Below are positions 39,401-56,421 of a stretch of DNA of 64,000 nt, in pieces. How positions within the stretch are numbered: the first letter of the stretch is position 1; every line of letters begins with the position of its first letter. Position numbers and translations under genes: made by a program. Origin of the DNA: Ectocarpus siliculosus (taxonomy: Eukaryota; Sar; Phaeophyceae; Ectocarpales; Ectocarpaceae); contig FN649752.1 of NCBI GenBank assembly GCA_000310025.1, positions 3,204,566 to 3,268,565 on the forward strand, written 5' to 3'. The notes under the pieces are model-generated. The model did no database searches and was not told the origin of the DNA. It saw nothing but the letters and a program-made list of their open reading frames with translations.

Positions 39401-42400
39401 AGTCTATATGTACCTTGTCAAACTTAGGCGTCCACGGCAATTCTCCCTCAACGTCCATGTCAGCGGCACCAGCGGGATCGTCTTCTGACTGCCTTTCATC
39501 GCCGTCGCGTTCCGACGGTGGCCCTAGGCCCGCTCCTAGGCTATGGTCGGGATGGCTGATGGGAAGGCGAGTTGTGTCAGTGATGGCAGCATCTGACTTC
39601 GAGGCCTGCGAAATAATCGGTTCCAGAGGAGTGCGATGGGGAGACATGAGACATGAGACATGAGACATGAGACATGAGAAATGAGCAACCTCACGACTAA
39701 GAAGGAGAAGGAGAAAACGTCGTCCCTTGAGCCCATCTCATATCATATCTCAATACGGAAGGTGCCCCGTCTGATCGAACGAGAAAACATCTAACGCCTG
39801 CGCTACTGCCAGCTGTGGGCGTGTAAGAGAGCACGCTGCACGCGGGGTGGTGTCGAAGACGAATACAGTACCAATATTTTTCGATACGATGCACAACGTC
39901 ACCCTGTGAGGCAGGGAAAGAAACGGTCAAGAGAGGGCGACCAGGCCTCTCGCTCACACCTCGCTGTCCTCTTCGACGAAGACCTCCTCCGTACTACTCC
40001 TGTCCAAGTCGTACGTGTCGTCGTCGTGATATTCACTAGCGTCGTCCAGCTCGTCTCCCCAAGCCGGCCTGGTGATTCGATTCGTCGCAACAAAACGGTT
40101 GGGACGGATGCTGATGCCGATGAGCTTCCCGTGGTAACTCGACCCTAGCCGACCGACTTCGAAGATACCGCCGTCTCCCGGATGACGCGACACTTTTTAG
40201 TACGTGTGGCCGATTTCTACCGAGGTTATTCAAGCATGTCACGAGCAAGGCACGGACTGGATATGGCAACCAACGGCAAGGCAGGCGCTTCTTTCTGCAA
40301 GGCCGTCCACTCTCGTACCGACCAAGTACTACCTGAACCAGCTGTGGCCGTTGTCAGCAACGAGAGACCGGTGAGGCTGTTGACTCGCGCCGCCCCGGCT
40401 GGTCTCGTCGCCATCGTTGTCTAGGGCCTCGTCCAGGCTCTTCTTGAAACAACCATAAGTGCGCGGATACGTGTAGACCTATACATCGTAACAGAGTGAG
40501 GTTGCACAAGCCGCAGCATAATCACAGTTTTACAGGAACGACCACGAGGCGAAGACATACAACAGAGGTTGGAATAGACCCGGGCACAAGCTACACAGAT
40601 GGAGACGGAGGCGCCATGCAAGCTCGGGGCATACCCCACTACAGCAGTACAGCAGTCCGAAAATCATCCAGTTTGATCACCTGCTGGCTGTTGCCTTCCG
40701 CGTGCTTGCGTCCCGCCCGAACAGCTTTCGTCGACGAACAAAACACGACGAGCGTTCCATTGGCCGCAAAGGTCGCTCCGAATCTCCGCGGGCAAGGAAT
40801 GTTCTCGTCGTCCGACAGAGACGCACGCGACTCAGGGTTGGCAAGCATCCCCTCGGCACTACCGTCGACGCCGTTCTGCGTTGGAGGAGTATAAAGGCCG
40901 GGTGTGGCAATAAAAAACTGTTATGCACAAGGTTTTTGGATCTTCTTTCGTATCACGCTACAATACCTGACGCGAGTTAGCGATGACGTCGTGAAAGCAA
41001 ACATGACCCACGCACACACCAGCACCCCCGTGAATCCGTGCCAAGGTGGTAAACTTGCCTGCAGCCCACGCTGGGAAAGAGATTCGTCTCCCTCGACGAC
41101 TCCTGCTGCCTGGTTGGCGGCATCCCTGGGTGAATCCGGGGAATCAAAGAGGATGAGAATAGCAGACACACACGGCGGTTATCTCCAACCAGATATGGGT
41201 CACAGCAGCACATGTTGCACTTTAAGAGGACCTGCGGATACGAGTGTTCCCCAATGAAAGTCAGCACAACCAAAGTCATGTTGTACAGATTGCCGAAGAG
41301 ACAGTCCCCAGAAGACCTCGTCTGAAACAAAAACAGACCAAGTGTTTCCGAGTATTGTTTTTAACACACAAGTGCTTCTCTCCCGCTTGGTGACTGCTAG
41401 GAGACTGCCGGCGCGGCCGTTTCGTGCGCAAAACAACGAACCTCTTTTCTTTCCTTGCTGCTATGCAACCAAGGCGGTACATAAAGCGTCGACACGTGTA
41501 CATATGGTCTTTCACGACGCGAGACGAACACGAACACGAACACACCTGACACACGCGTCAAGATCACGTCTCACTCGGGCGAGGCAAGCCTCCAACCGGG
41601 ACTTCCCCGTCTTGAGCGGCTGGTGCATAACTTCCTCTGCGGCCGCTTGCACTCGCTTCACGGTCGCTTCATCGAGCGGGTCTTCGCACTGCGGGCACAA
41701 ATCGATCGGGGAGCCAAAGATTTGGCGGGGTTCTTCCAGGGAATACTGCAGGGGCGCCGTCAAACAGCACAAGCCCTGCCTCTTCCCCCCGCTGACTTCG
41801 ATTTTTATTCTAACTCGCGCGTTGGGGCTAGCAATCCCTCCGCCTGCGGAAGTTCACGACAGCATAACATGGCAGCCTTCAAGCCACCACATTCCACCGC
41901 CCCATGAAATATGCTTTCCCTGCCGCATCAAATCAGCCCGCCCATAAGCAACCGATCGATTCATGGAGACTTCGATGCCCAGCACTTCCCGACGAACCAC
42001 AGTTACGCCTATAGTAGTACGATTGGAATGTAGTTCGCAGCAGTGCCAAGCAGGGCATACTTATACCTATACAAAAACTCACCACGACTGTGGCAAGGTC
42101 ATGGGGTGCAGAGAATACAGGCCCTTGTTCCGCCGCCAGGTCGACTATCGCGTTCGCCTCTCTCGACCAGTGCCTGTCAAAGACAGGAAGGACCAAGGAG
42201 AAACGTGCACATGAGCCGAAACAGAACGCACCCTAACGCAGGAACAAGCGGGGGGGTAAACGGTGACACGCGACCACTTGGACCTGTCCACCTTAAAATT
42301 CCAGCTCGACTTTTGTGTCTATTGATGCCAAAATCTAGCGATGCTCACGCTGGTTGAACCCTGGCTGTCACTCGAAGCCAAGAGTTTACTAGGTACGTCC

Positions 42401-45400
42401 TCCCCGGTGTGTGCGGCGCGTCCTCCGTTCCCGGCTCACGATCTCGACGGTCGCGTATTGCAAGTGCCTCCGCCTCGTGAGCACTCGGTGGCCGTGTAGC
42501 TTCCGCTGTTGCAGCCATGACCAAGCTTATGCATTTTCGCGCCACCTGTAGGTCCACGCCTCGCACAGACCCGAACCCACCGCGACGGGCGATGTTCTCA
42601 ACCTGGGACAGCAGCGATCGAGAAGACAAGAAAAAGTGGCGGCCACCGGTAGCATTCATGTGTACAAAGAGCGACGACGGCAAAGAACAGCAGTCCTCAA
42701 CCTCTGCGAATGTTTTGTGCTCGTGCCACAGCAAACGCAAAGGCAGGCACATCCATGCCCATGGAGGAGATCGACACAATCAAACATGTGTACGTATCTA
42801 CCTGGACAAGCTCCCTGACAGGGATATCTGAGGTGGTTTCAATCGCCATCTTGAACGGCGCGGCATTCTGCGGTTCCGATAAACTCCACACCACCGGAAG
42901 GATTTCCTTTCGAATAACAGGAGCCTTCGACGTGGCAGAGGTCTCCAGTGATTCCGAGCCTGAACAAGTTACATGAGGTGAAGAGAGGGCGTCCGAAACG
43001 ATGCGGTGAGATAGTGCTCCGTGCGTGCACGATGGATGGATTTACCATCTGCACACACGCTCTTCTGCATGTTATGACTTCCCCTGCACTCGCACGATGA
43101 TTCCGAACGACTGCCGATACCTTCATCGCTTCATTTCAACCCAAGAAACACAGGGGTCGCGCCACATAATTAACATGACATCCGCATCAAGTAAAACTCA
43201 TCACCTGCTGTTGATCCGTAGTCCCTCCCACCCGAAGAATCGCCGGCTGGCAAATCCTTGCCGGGGCTTTCGAAGTCTAGCTTTTCGACGTTGTGCAAGC
43301 GCAAGTGGCCTGCGGCGTCCAAGCTATACAGATGACGAGAGACGCGAGGCGAAGCGAGGCGAGGCTCGACGGTCAGGGACCGCTCCAGGCGAAAGCAACG
43401 CTTCTGCCGTGCCGACCCAATCGCGCATTTGTCTACCGAAAGGTTCTGATAGTAAATGCATGTAACGGACATCGCTGCGATTTTCTGGACCCGCGTGGGT
43501 CTGTCTCACATTGGTTTCGTTTCGTCAGGTGTTTCCAGTTGGGCAATCGAGCTGTCAAGACTACGACTTGGAGGAGCAGCAGTCCAGACTTTTCCGTGCA
43601 ATTGCAAGATCTCACCAAGAGACAAGCGTTTCTCAGTACCTTGCCACCTGGTACCCATCGTCGGTTGACCTCCACGATACGCCCACAATAGGGAATACTC
43701 CTGCCTCGAACGTGGCAACAAGTCGCAAGTCCTGGCTCGGGATCGACCACATCTTGATCGTTTGCAGCTCTTGCTTTCCCTCGAAAAACCCTCGTGACAC
43801 AGTGATCGCCGCCTGTGTGTCGAAAGGGCGGCAGCCGGGCATTTGGTGAAGGTAAAAGCTCGCGGTCTACGGCTCCGCCGTTGGTTCTACGCCGCCGACG
43901 GCCGTAATACATCAGCCGGAATACTTGAAGCGTTCAGGGACGACCAAACATTTTTCAACAACTCCTAGGAAAAAATAATTCGCGGGAATACCTCAACAGT
44001 TCAGAGACGACGAAAGGCCTTCACGACCACCTAAGCATACGTCGCTACCACAGCTGGTGGTGGTGGTGGTGGTGCTGTTGCTGCAGTACAGGAAGAAACA
44101 CCGTGCGGGCTCCATACCTAACCATACCTGGCCGAAGGGTGCGAAGAGCACTTTCTTCACGGGCTGCGACCACTTCCGCTTTTTTAGAAGAACGGAGGTG
44201 CCCTGCCTTGTTGAAGAAGTGCTGCCTCCGGAGGCGATATGTTTCGCTTTGTTCGAGTCGACCCTCCACAAACTAAAGTTGTCTCCGCCACTGGTGAGCA
44301 GATCATACTCGCTGCGATAGGCAAGCATGGGGGTGTTCTGTTGTTGAAAACGTGGCGTCGTACTCAAACCACCATCGTGTGCATGTGTGCCGACTGCTTC
44401 CGTTTTCCGTACCGACTGACCCTACGACTAACTTCCTTCGTCAAGGGCAAGCTAAAATACTTGAAAAGGAACAATGAGCGTCTGTGCACCACGAAGCGAC
44501 GCACCTAGGGTAAAGGTGCACCGTCTCAAGGAAGTTGAGAAAGAGGCATCCTGCAAACAAGAAACTAGGCACTTGATTGAGTTCAAACTCGAAACAGACC
44601 GTCATGTAAACAAAAAATGACCACATATGCATATCCGTACACAACAAATCTTCACGCTATGCCCAAGAACGATGAAGGGGCGGGGGGGGGGGGGGTGTAC
44701 TCATAGTCGTGCATGCCGTAGTCGTTAGACCATTGACCTCGCATCCCTACAAAGCCGGGACGGAGCACGCCGGGTTCTTACCGGACCAGGCTCTCACATC
44801 ACCAAGCGCGAAGCGCCGTGAGGTATTCGGCGAGTCGCATGAAGGGTGAGCTGCATCCTGCTAAGGGTGTTCGGCATCTTGTGCTTACTTCCTTGCGTAC
44901 GGATGACAGCTGCGTATGACTTAATTTATTTTATGGTGCTTTCACTTCCAGAGACAGTTATACGCACTGCTGTGTTACTGCCTCGAGGATGCTTTACCAT
45001 TTTAACACAACGCGGTGCGATCATCCCCCGTTGCGCGGAGTGAGAGTTCTCGACCCCGCACAAAATGATCTACTTGACCACCATTATGGTTACCGCAAAA
45101 AAAAAACAGAGGTAAAAAAAAAAACGGTAACCTGGTTGCCGAGTTCACGAAGTGGATTGGCTTGTTTTACAACGTCGTTGCCAAGTGACGAAAACCCAAT
45201 CCCGATGGCAAACACCGGGGGGGGGAGAATGATGAAGGGCAAGATCAAGATCGAAAAGCGTTAGCCAAAGACACGGGGAACCCGGAACGATGTGTACCTC
45301 GGCAACGTAGCCATTGCTCATATATTTGCACGGGTGCGCTCTCACCTTTCGGAACTCCAGTCCAGACTAGTTACGTGTTCAGATGGCAGGGATACTGGGA

Positions 45401-47686
45401 TCGTATCGATCGGTTTTTGTCCCTGCATGGGCACACACGGCGAGCCGTCCACGAGAAAAATGTTACGGAGATGTAGAGCAAATCTGCCAACATATGACAC
45501 AGGTTTGCCGAAGATCTGAGGTAGAAAAGGCTACACGCACACGTGATGCACGCTAATTGCCCCATGCGGTCCAATCCCACGCGAAAGGAGACACCAACAT
45601 ACTGACACCGACATCACTGCAAGTGAGTGACGCAATGAAAGTACCCACCTTGCGCATGTCCCAGATGTATACTTGGTTCACTTGCGAAGAGGCAAGAAGG
45701 TAGGGATTCTTGCGGTTGAACGAGACTTGGGTTGTCAACACCCGGCTGTCACCACCCGGTACTTTCCATGCTTGGACAAGGTTCTGAAGCCACGACGTCA
45801 GTAACAAACAGTGGGTTGAGCAAAGGCGCATGGGCTCGCACAGGTTGCCCAGAACAAAACGGCCAAACACTACTTTACTGCGGGATGACTTGTATGATAT
45901 CGTTTTGGAGTCAAGCAGAACTTTGCGAACCACAAGAAGAAGCACGGTTTCTGCCCTGCCAATGCGTAATTGGCTGGCAAAACAACAACCCGCTCATGAC
46001 CAAGAAGCCGCAGGATAATTGTTGCAGGACGCTCAATGGCCGAAACGCGCCTCAACAGCGTGTTACTCACCGCGTTCCTCGTGTCCCACAAGTAGTCGCC
46101 CGCTGCCAGCAAGTTTTCATCGAAACGCGACCAGCAAATGTCCATAACATTTGCGGTCGTCATCTGGCGTAGGGTTGTGACCTGCTCAAGAAAATACGCA
46201 TGTTTCGCAAGCAGCGGTGTCTCAACTCGACCGCCGAGAAAGAGGAGGGTGCTGATCAAAATTTGTTATGGTAGCCGCAAAAAGCCAGACACGAAAAAAT
46301 TACAAGTTCATCACGTGACGTCACTTGCACGTGGTCCTGACGTCAGATAGGCCACATATCACGGACATGTATCGGACAACATGATGGGGCTCTTTGGCTA
46401 ACTTCCTTGCGCGCAGGGTCGGAGGCGAGCAGTTCGCTCTGCCATAACGCATCGTAGCTCTCTCTCGCGAGGTGTGAACCCGGTGTGTGCTCAACGCCGC
46501 ACGACGACAGCTTAATGGTTCCGCAGCTCTCCGATGCAAAGCGCGCTCATCACAACTACGAGACTATGAGGACGTGGACTACATGTACATAGTTCCACAT
46601 TGCTTTACCTCAGCCGGTGCTCGGAGTGAATCTGCGTGCTATCACGGGGTAATTATGCACATGTGAAAATATGAGCGATAGCTGCATCCAAATACGTAGT
46701 ATCAAGAAATCAACCTACCACTTTACATGTGCATGGGATGGCGGTGCACCAAGCGATACGGCACGGCGTTTCTCAAAACCCATGCTGTACGATCTCACCC
46801 CCCTAGTAGAACCTGAAGCATCATCTTTATCCTCTAGATTCCAGATATGAACCAGCTGTCCTTTCGCGCTCGCCAAATGCATCCTGCGATTGTGATGAGG
46901 GTTGAACCTGATGGCGAACAGGCGCTTGGCCTCGTCCTTGTACCGGTATACGATGCCACGCTGGCGTACAAGGAAAAGAGAGGCAGCAAAGAAACCTGTG
47001 TGTGCGCACGGGTGTCTTTCGTCTCATCTACTCCTATTATACCTATGCATACTAGTCAAGCACACGGCCGCTTCCAACCGCCGTACTTGTTCTCGCTTTG
47101 GCACGTATTGGCTCGCCTAACATTTAGTATACAGTACATCAGAGAAAGAGAAGATTCCCAGCGGGGGGGTGTTGAATGAAGCCTTTACGGTAGTGAGGGT
47201 TGAGTGACACCAACTGGAGGCACTTCGTCTCTTTGTTGTTTGACCTCTTGCACATTTCCACATCTAAAAACCAAGAACGGCGCACCTTCTGTAGATCGTC
47301 CCCATCCTGGCATAGGGCATGAGCCCCTTTGGCAACGGGCTCTTCCAAATTGAACACCAACAAGGACTTGTTGTTACCGACCGCCGCAGCCCTCCCCCCG
47401 ACCTCCACATGCTGGAAACCGAGTACAATGTTGGCATCGGTCACGAGGTTTGACGGTGGAACAGTGGAACATGTGCTGCGCAGCGCAGTATACAGCAGCG
47501 TGATACTTCTACACATCATGTGCACGAGCAGGCACAGCGATCTTTCTGCATCACGCCCGTCCATCAAAAACGACACGACGTCTCGGGGAACGCGTTGTAC
47601 TATCTACATCGACAGCTCACCAGTTTGGTGAAGGTCTTATTGAGCGCAGAATACGAGCCCAGAGGGAAATCAAACGCAGCCTCCAT
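33457..47686 (-). CDS. WDR59: WDR59-like GATOR2/SEA complex subunit
   Basis: WDR59 (yeast Sea3) is a subunit of the GATOR2 complex that regulates TORC1 in response to amino acids at the lysosome or vacuole. This is the largest gene, 14.2 kb with about 20 exons. Well-supported exons are 47621-47686 (start), 47286-47411, 46799-46960, 46071-46181, 45649-45783, 45346-45422, 44128-44311, 43648-43812 and about 43220-43335, forming the N-terminal beta-propeller with repeats such as LASSQVNQVYIWDMRK. Later exons are approximate: 42.5-43.0 kb (probable RWD region), 41.5-41.8, 40.65-40.85 (PRRFGATFAANGTLVVFC, a WDR59-type block), 39.4-40.4, 36.2-38.8 (Ser-rich linkers) and 35.2-35.8. The end carries SYAERCCQWG and a zinc-binding RING-like domain with CSVCG, CPRCGHGGH and CPACDCRC. 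The middle exon chain is incomplete. Confidence 0.85.
39644..39678. repeat. Five tandem copies of ACATGAG
   Basis: Five perfect 7-bp units in a row, followed by a degenerate one. They lie in a WDR59 intron just upstream (in transcript sense) of the likely acceptor near 39603, where they read as a CT-rich tract. Probably a simple minisatellite. Confidence 0.9.
44057..44075. repeat. GGT microsatellite
   Basis: Six tandem GGT units, in a WDR59 intron on the opposite strand. A simple repeat. A run of about 14 G residues lies nearby at 44682-44695. Confidence 0.85.
45088..45132. repeat. Short inverted repeat with A-tract interior
   Basis: GGTTACCG at 45088-45095 and CGGTAACC at 45125-45132 are perfect inverted copies enclosing two runs of ten or more A residues. 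It lies in a WDR59 intron. The TTACCG end resembles the ends of the palindrome at 15379-15607, but the match is short and could be chance. Confidence 0.5.
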
Positions 47687-48632
47687 TGGCCCTTCGGTCC
47701 TTATAGTTGCCCCCTCGGCGAAGACACAGCTTGCAAATGCAGTAGTCCTTCTCCCTTGTTGAATAAGCGATGCAGTCAGTGCACACTATCGGAAAGAGGG
47801 TTGCCAAAGTCAAAGGTTATCCCTCGAAGGCATCCGTGCATGCAGCGCTCGAGACAAACAAGCACGAATACAGCTAGAGAGCTACAGACAGCAGGCGAAC
47901 ACACGGTGGGTCAAGTGCGGCGGCCTTTACTTGGCACCGCCTCTCCTGGGACTGGTGGTACTGGCCAATGAAAAGACGCCAATTCTCCCGCGCACGCATC
48001 GAACGAGAAGAAAACTGTTGTCCAGACGTCCAGACGAAGGCTGCGAACAAGATGGCAGGACAGGTGGGTGTCCGATACCACAACGTCGAGATGGCAACGA
48101 CATGATGTGTACTGATCGTTTTCGAATCAGCGTACTGCAGGCACTGGCGAGATCTCAAACTACTCGTGCTGTTGCTATGCATAGCATACAATGTGCGCGG
48201 CTGCTTGCGTCGTGCACCCAACATCGCTTGAAAGCGCGCCCATTCGGCAATTATTGACGTTCGATACCCTGTCGTTGTTCTATTGCTCCACAACGAGAAG
48301 GTGCCGATGCTTCCCTCCGTCGATATTATGTAGAGTTTAATACGAAGAATTTTCTAAATACCGACACATGGTTGGTCGCGTCCATCCTGTTGCTTAGAAC
48401 ATGAATGTGCAGATGTGCAGTAGTACCGAAAATCGACTACCTACGAGGACAGCAGGGACATGGATTCTGGGTCTCGTACATTAGTCTAGACATACAGCAA
48501 CATTGTTGCTCAGCAAACGGTACACAATCCTGTGTGTCGTCTGTGCTCCACCGCTTGGGTACCTCACCGCTAGGCTAAGCAGGTCAGCAGCACTCTCGCT
48601 GGTGTTGAATAGCGGCAGCAGAGTGCTGAGCA
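47687..48632. promoter_or_regulatory. Divergent promoter region WDR59/TMEM208
   Basis: 946 bp between two divergent start codons. It should contain both promoters and 5' leaders. An open frame at 47874-48293 (-) has no recognisable content. Confidence 0.45.
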
Positions 48633-49947
48633 ATGGTATGTCGTTTCACCGTCATAATTGCTGTACTGCTGTATGCTCTCGTGGTCCACTCTGCCGCAAT
48701 CCGCGCCCTCTTTCGTACCAACTGCTGCAGGCAGCGAAGAAGGCAGCGAAGGCCAGGGAAGATGCGGCCAACCTATACTACCCTATCATCTTTGGCGTAA
48801 ACCTCATCTACGTGCTGTATCGAGGTAGGGGTCCGCGGAGTTGGTAAATCGTAGATTGGGTTGTGTGGGAGACGATGTGAATGTTTTTATGCTACTGTAG
48901 CAGCGCTTCCATTTCACCTGTACGCCCGTTACCTCGATAGATCACCAGCTCGATCTCGGGCTTCAAGACTTTTTTTGACGAAGTGCGACCAAGGAATTGA
49001 TGTGAAGGGAGCTCCAGCTGCTATGATTGACCGTCGTTCTCTCAAACCACGGCTTGAATTACATGCGATGGAAGCCCGGAGTGGGGCATTGATTTATCAC
49101 GGCAAACAAATTTATCCCGTCGCGAAGATGCGCCAGAAGAGATGAATGGGACCCTAAGATTTTAATCGAATGTGCGGTACTTACAGGGTGACGTGGCTTG
49201 CTGGGTGGTTTGATGAAAGGCAGAATGCATCAACACACCGATGGCAAGTTGTACGTCTCACGTTTGTCTCCCGTACGGCCGTTTCTCGTAATCACGCTCG
49301 CAAGGCCTGTGGTGCTTTCGAACGTTCGGCCGGTGGCAAGTGTTTGGGCTTGCGGTGACCTCAACGGTGTACTACGTCTGCTATCACGGAATGCTAGAGG
49401 CCGCGAAAAGTGGCGTGGGTGGGGGAGCGTATTTCGACGTTTTCGCAGTGTGTGTGGCCGGCCAACTCGTGTCAACCTTCAGTGCGTACGGGACCTACAT
49501 ATACATGTTGGTGAGTTGCGTGTGAAGGCATCTCCGTGAACTTGTACAGCAACATACACGTCGTGAGTTGTTTGTACGGGTACCTGGTGTGGTTTTTGTA
49601 CAAGGGGGTGGGTAGTGCGTGTGAAAAGCGCTTTGGTTGCCCAGTTGCCGTTCTTGTTCTGGCTGTATGTGTAGGTGTTGCTGTTTGTGCCAAGAGTCAC
49701 TCAATACAGTCGAGTTGGCAACAGCACACAACTGACCTCTTCTACAACATGGACTTGATTTTCTACATTCCAGGTGCCAGGGTATTACGCGTGCCTAGCA
49801 GGGTATTGGGTATTCCGAAAGCTGGGGGGATGGGTGCGCTCTCAACAAGAACTGAATGCGAGCGAAGAGCCCTCGGCAGCAGATCTTAAGCGTCAGGCGA
49901 AGAAGGAGAGGAAGGCCGCCAGAGCTCCAAGAGTTAGGATGCGGTAG
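48633..49947 (+). CDS. TMEM208: TMEM208 / SND2-type ER membrane protein
   Basis: TMEM208 (SND2) belongs to the SRP-independent route that inserts membrane proteins into the endoplasmic reticulum. Exons 48633-48635, 48731-48824, 49305-49510 and 49774-49947 join in phase to 158 residues; the human protein has about 173. After a basic AAKKAAKARED start come three hydrophobic segments: YYPIIFGVNLIYVLY, VFGLAVTSTVYYVCY and VFAVCVAGQLVSTFSAYGTYIYML. These are followed by a VPGYYA motif and a strongly basic, probably cytosolic tail (KRQAKKERKAARAPR). The family landmark YHGMLEAAK after the second segment is present. The first coding exon is the ATG alone, followed at once by GTATGT; an alternative upstream start in the same frame (48503) would add a poorly conserved N-terminus. 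Exon 3 starts at 49305 because this restores the family's missing segment and the phase. Confidence 0.82.
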
Positions 49948-51110
49948 CCAGTGCACTTAAAGCCGGAGAACCAGCCCCAGCTTCAACCGACCACGTCTGC
50001 AAGGCTTTCGCAGTTCACGTGAACCGGCCCAACCCAACACGACACACATAAATGTCCGATTTCTTGGTGTTGGCAGAGGGCTCTTCCTGTGACCTTGCAA
50101 CAATCCGCCCTTGTTCGGGAAGGGTAGTCATCACATGCATTTACGGACATGATTTAGAGGAAAACGTGGGCACTTACACGTGCAATTAACCCCCGCGAAG
50201 AGGGCGCCTCAAGCCGCGAGGGGCCCGCGGCTTCTATCTCTGTAGGGCAATCAGCGACTAAAGGGTTTATATAGCGTCGGAGATGCGGTCGGGAGAGCAG
50301 GTTGCGCCAGAGCGTATGCATCTATGAAGCTGTGGTTCTGTATTGAGAGTGATTTTGTAAAATGCGTTCGATTTATTACACTCACGGGAGCTTTTGGATC
50401 ATTTCCGCCTCTCCAGCAGCGTCTCTCTACAAGAGACTGCTGTCATAAGCAAGTCACACGCGAGTTTGTGGCAACCCCCACAGAGGAGCAACTTGTTCAC
50501 CTTCCCGACGTTTGGCGCAAGGCTAGTTCACCATGGGGTGCACAAAAAATACCAGAATGAACCACGTGAGGGGCATGCTTCATGCACAGATCGACCGTTG
50601 CCTCCCTTCCGGGCGGGTGAACTTCGTGGTCCTACAAGTATTGGTATTTTCACACCCACGGGCGACCAGTTCCTGCATGCATGCATACACGGGCGAAAAA
50701 TAGGGCCCTGGCCGAGTAGAACGAAAACCAAGACATGGTATACATATACGCATGCTCATGCCTTCGGTTGACAAAAAAACGCACGTGCTACTCATTTAAT
50801 TGATTTAACTGACCGCCATCGGAGCATACACTCCCGACAAAACACAAAAGGGTAGTCACGAGTTGTCTCCCGCACTCCCCATCCCTCAAAAGCCGAGGCC
50901 AATCATCACAATGAATGTGTCCTCCATCCCCACCTACCAAACGAACTCCAACTCTCGACGAGTGCACTCAAACGTCCAGCCAAAGTCTTCGCTGCAACAA
51001 TTGCATGAAATTGGGACGAAAATACAGGTGCAACCTGGGTGCTTTCGTGTGCACTGCGAGAAACGCTTTGGAGACAAATTGAAACATGCACTGTACAAAA
51101 ATATCTCCAA
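49948..51110. other. Convergent 3' region TMEM208/GH1
   Basis: About 1.16 kb between two converging stop codons. No frame within it resembles a protein; the open frame from 50863 overlaps the last GH1 exon antisense. The two long 3' untranslated regions are the likely content. Confidence 0.45.
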
Positions 51111-55831
<4,721 letters not shown>

Positions 55832-56421
55832 GCCCGCAGCAATTCCCAATGGCAATGGCAGCGAACGGAATGTTGTATAAATGTATAAATGACTTCGGCG
55901 ATACCTGCACCTGCACGCGTCCGGAAAAAAGGAAAAAACTCAGACAGAGGGGGCAGGGGACAATTTACCCCTGTCCCCGCTTTCATTTTTTCCCCTCTTG
56001 TCTTGACGAGGTTTTGTCTCCTCGTGGTAGCCTATCTCGCTGTATGTACTCGACACAAACTCGACACGGCAAGCGTGAACATCACAGGAGGATGGATAGA
56101 GTGAGGTGCGTCTAGTGCGGGTTGTGTCACCTTGCTTTGGGGATGAAGGACGAAATTACGCGCGGGTGAAGGCAGTCGGTCTCGAGTTAGGGGTGGTGTT
56201 GAAGAGGAGCGGCAGGACCGCACACCCAGAGCACAAGCCCATGAGAGTTACTGCACTTGCGCAGCGCAGGGAGGACTGGCTCGCACAATCGCGCTGCCTC
56301 GTGTTTGGTGTTGGCGGTACTGCCCCTTCCTTCTGCTATTCCCCAGACTCATGGTCCATCAACGCATCATCTCTCTTGAACTTGCGCTCCCACGTGTTTC
56401 GTGCTCCTGTGACGCATGAAG
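55832..56421. promoter_or_regulatory. Divergent region GH1/plastid S1
   Basis: About 590 bp between the GH1 start and the first supported S1 exon. It holds both promoters and presumably the unresolved first S1 exon with its initiator Met. No motif is assigned. Confidence 0.45.

Noticed and set aside
39640-39680. Regularly spaced repeat resembling a CRISPR array.
   Set aside because: The unit is 7 bp with no spacers; it is a plain minisatellite in a eukaryotic intron.
47194-47213. Small WDR59 exon reading LVSLNPHY.
   Set aside because: Its phase does not fit the flanking exons, which join cleanly without it.
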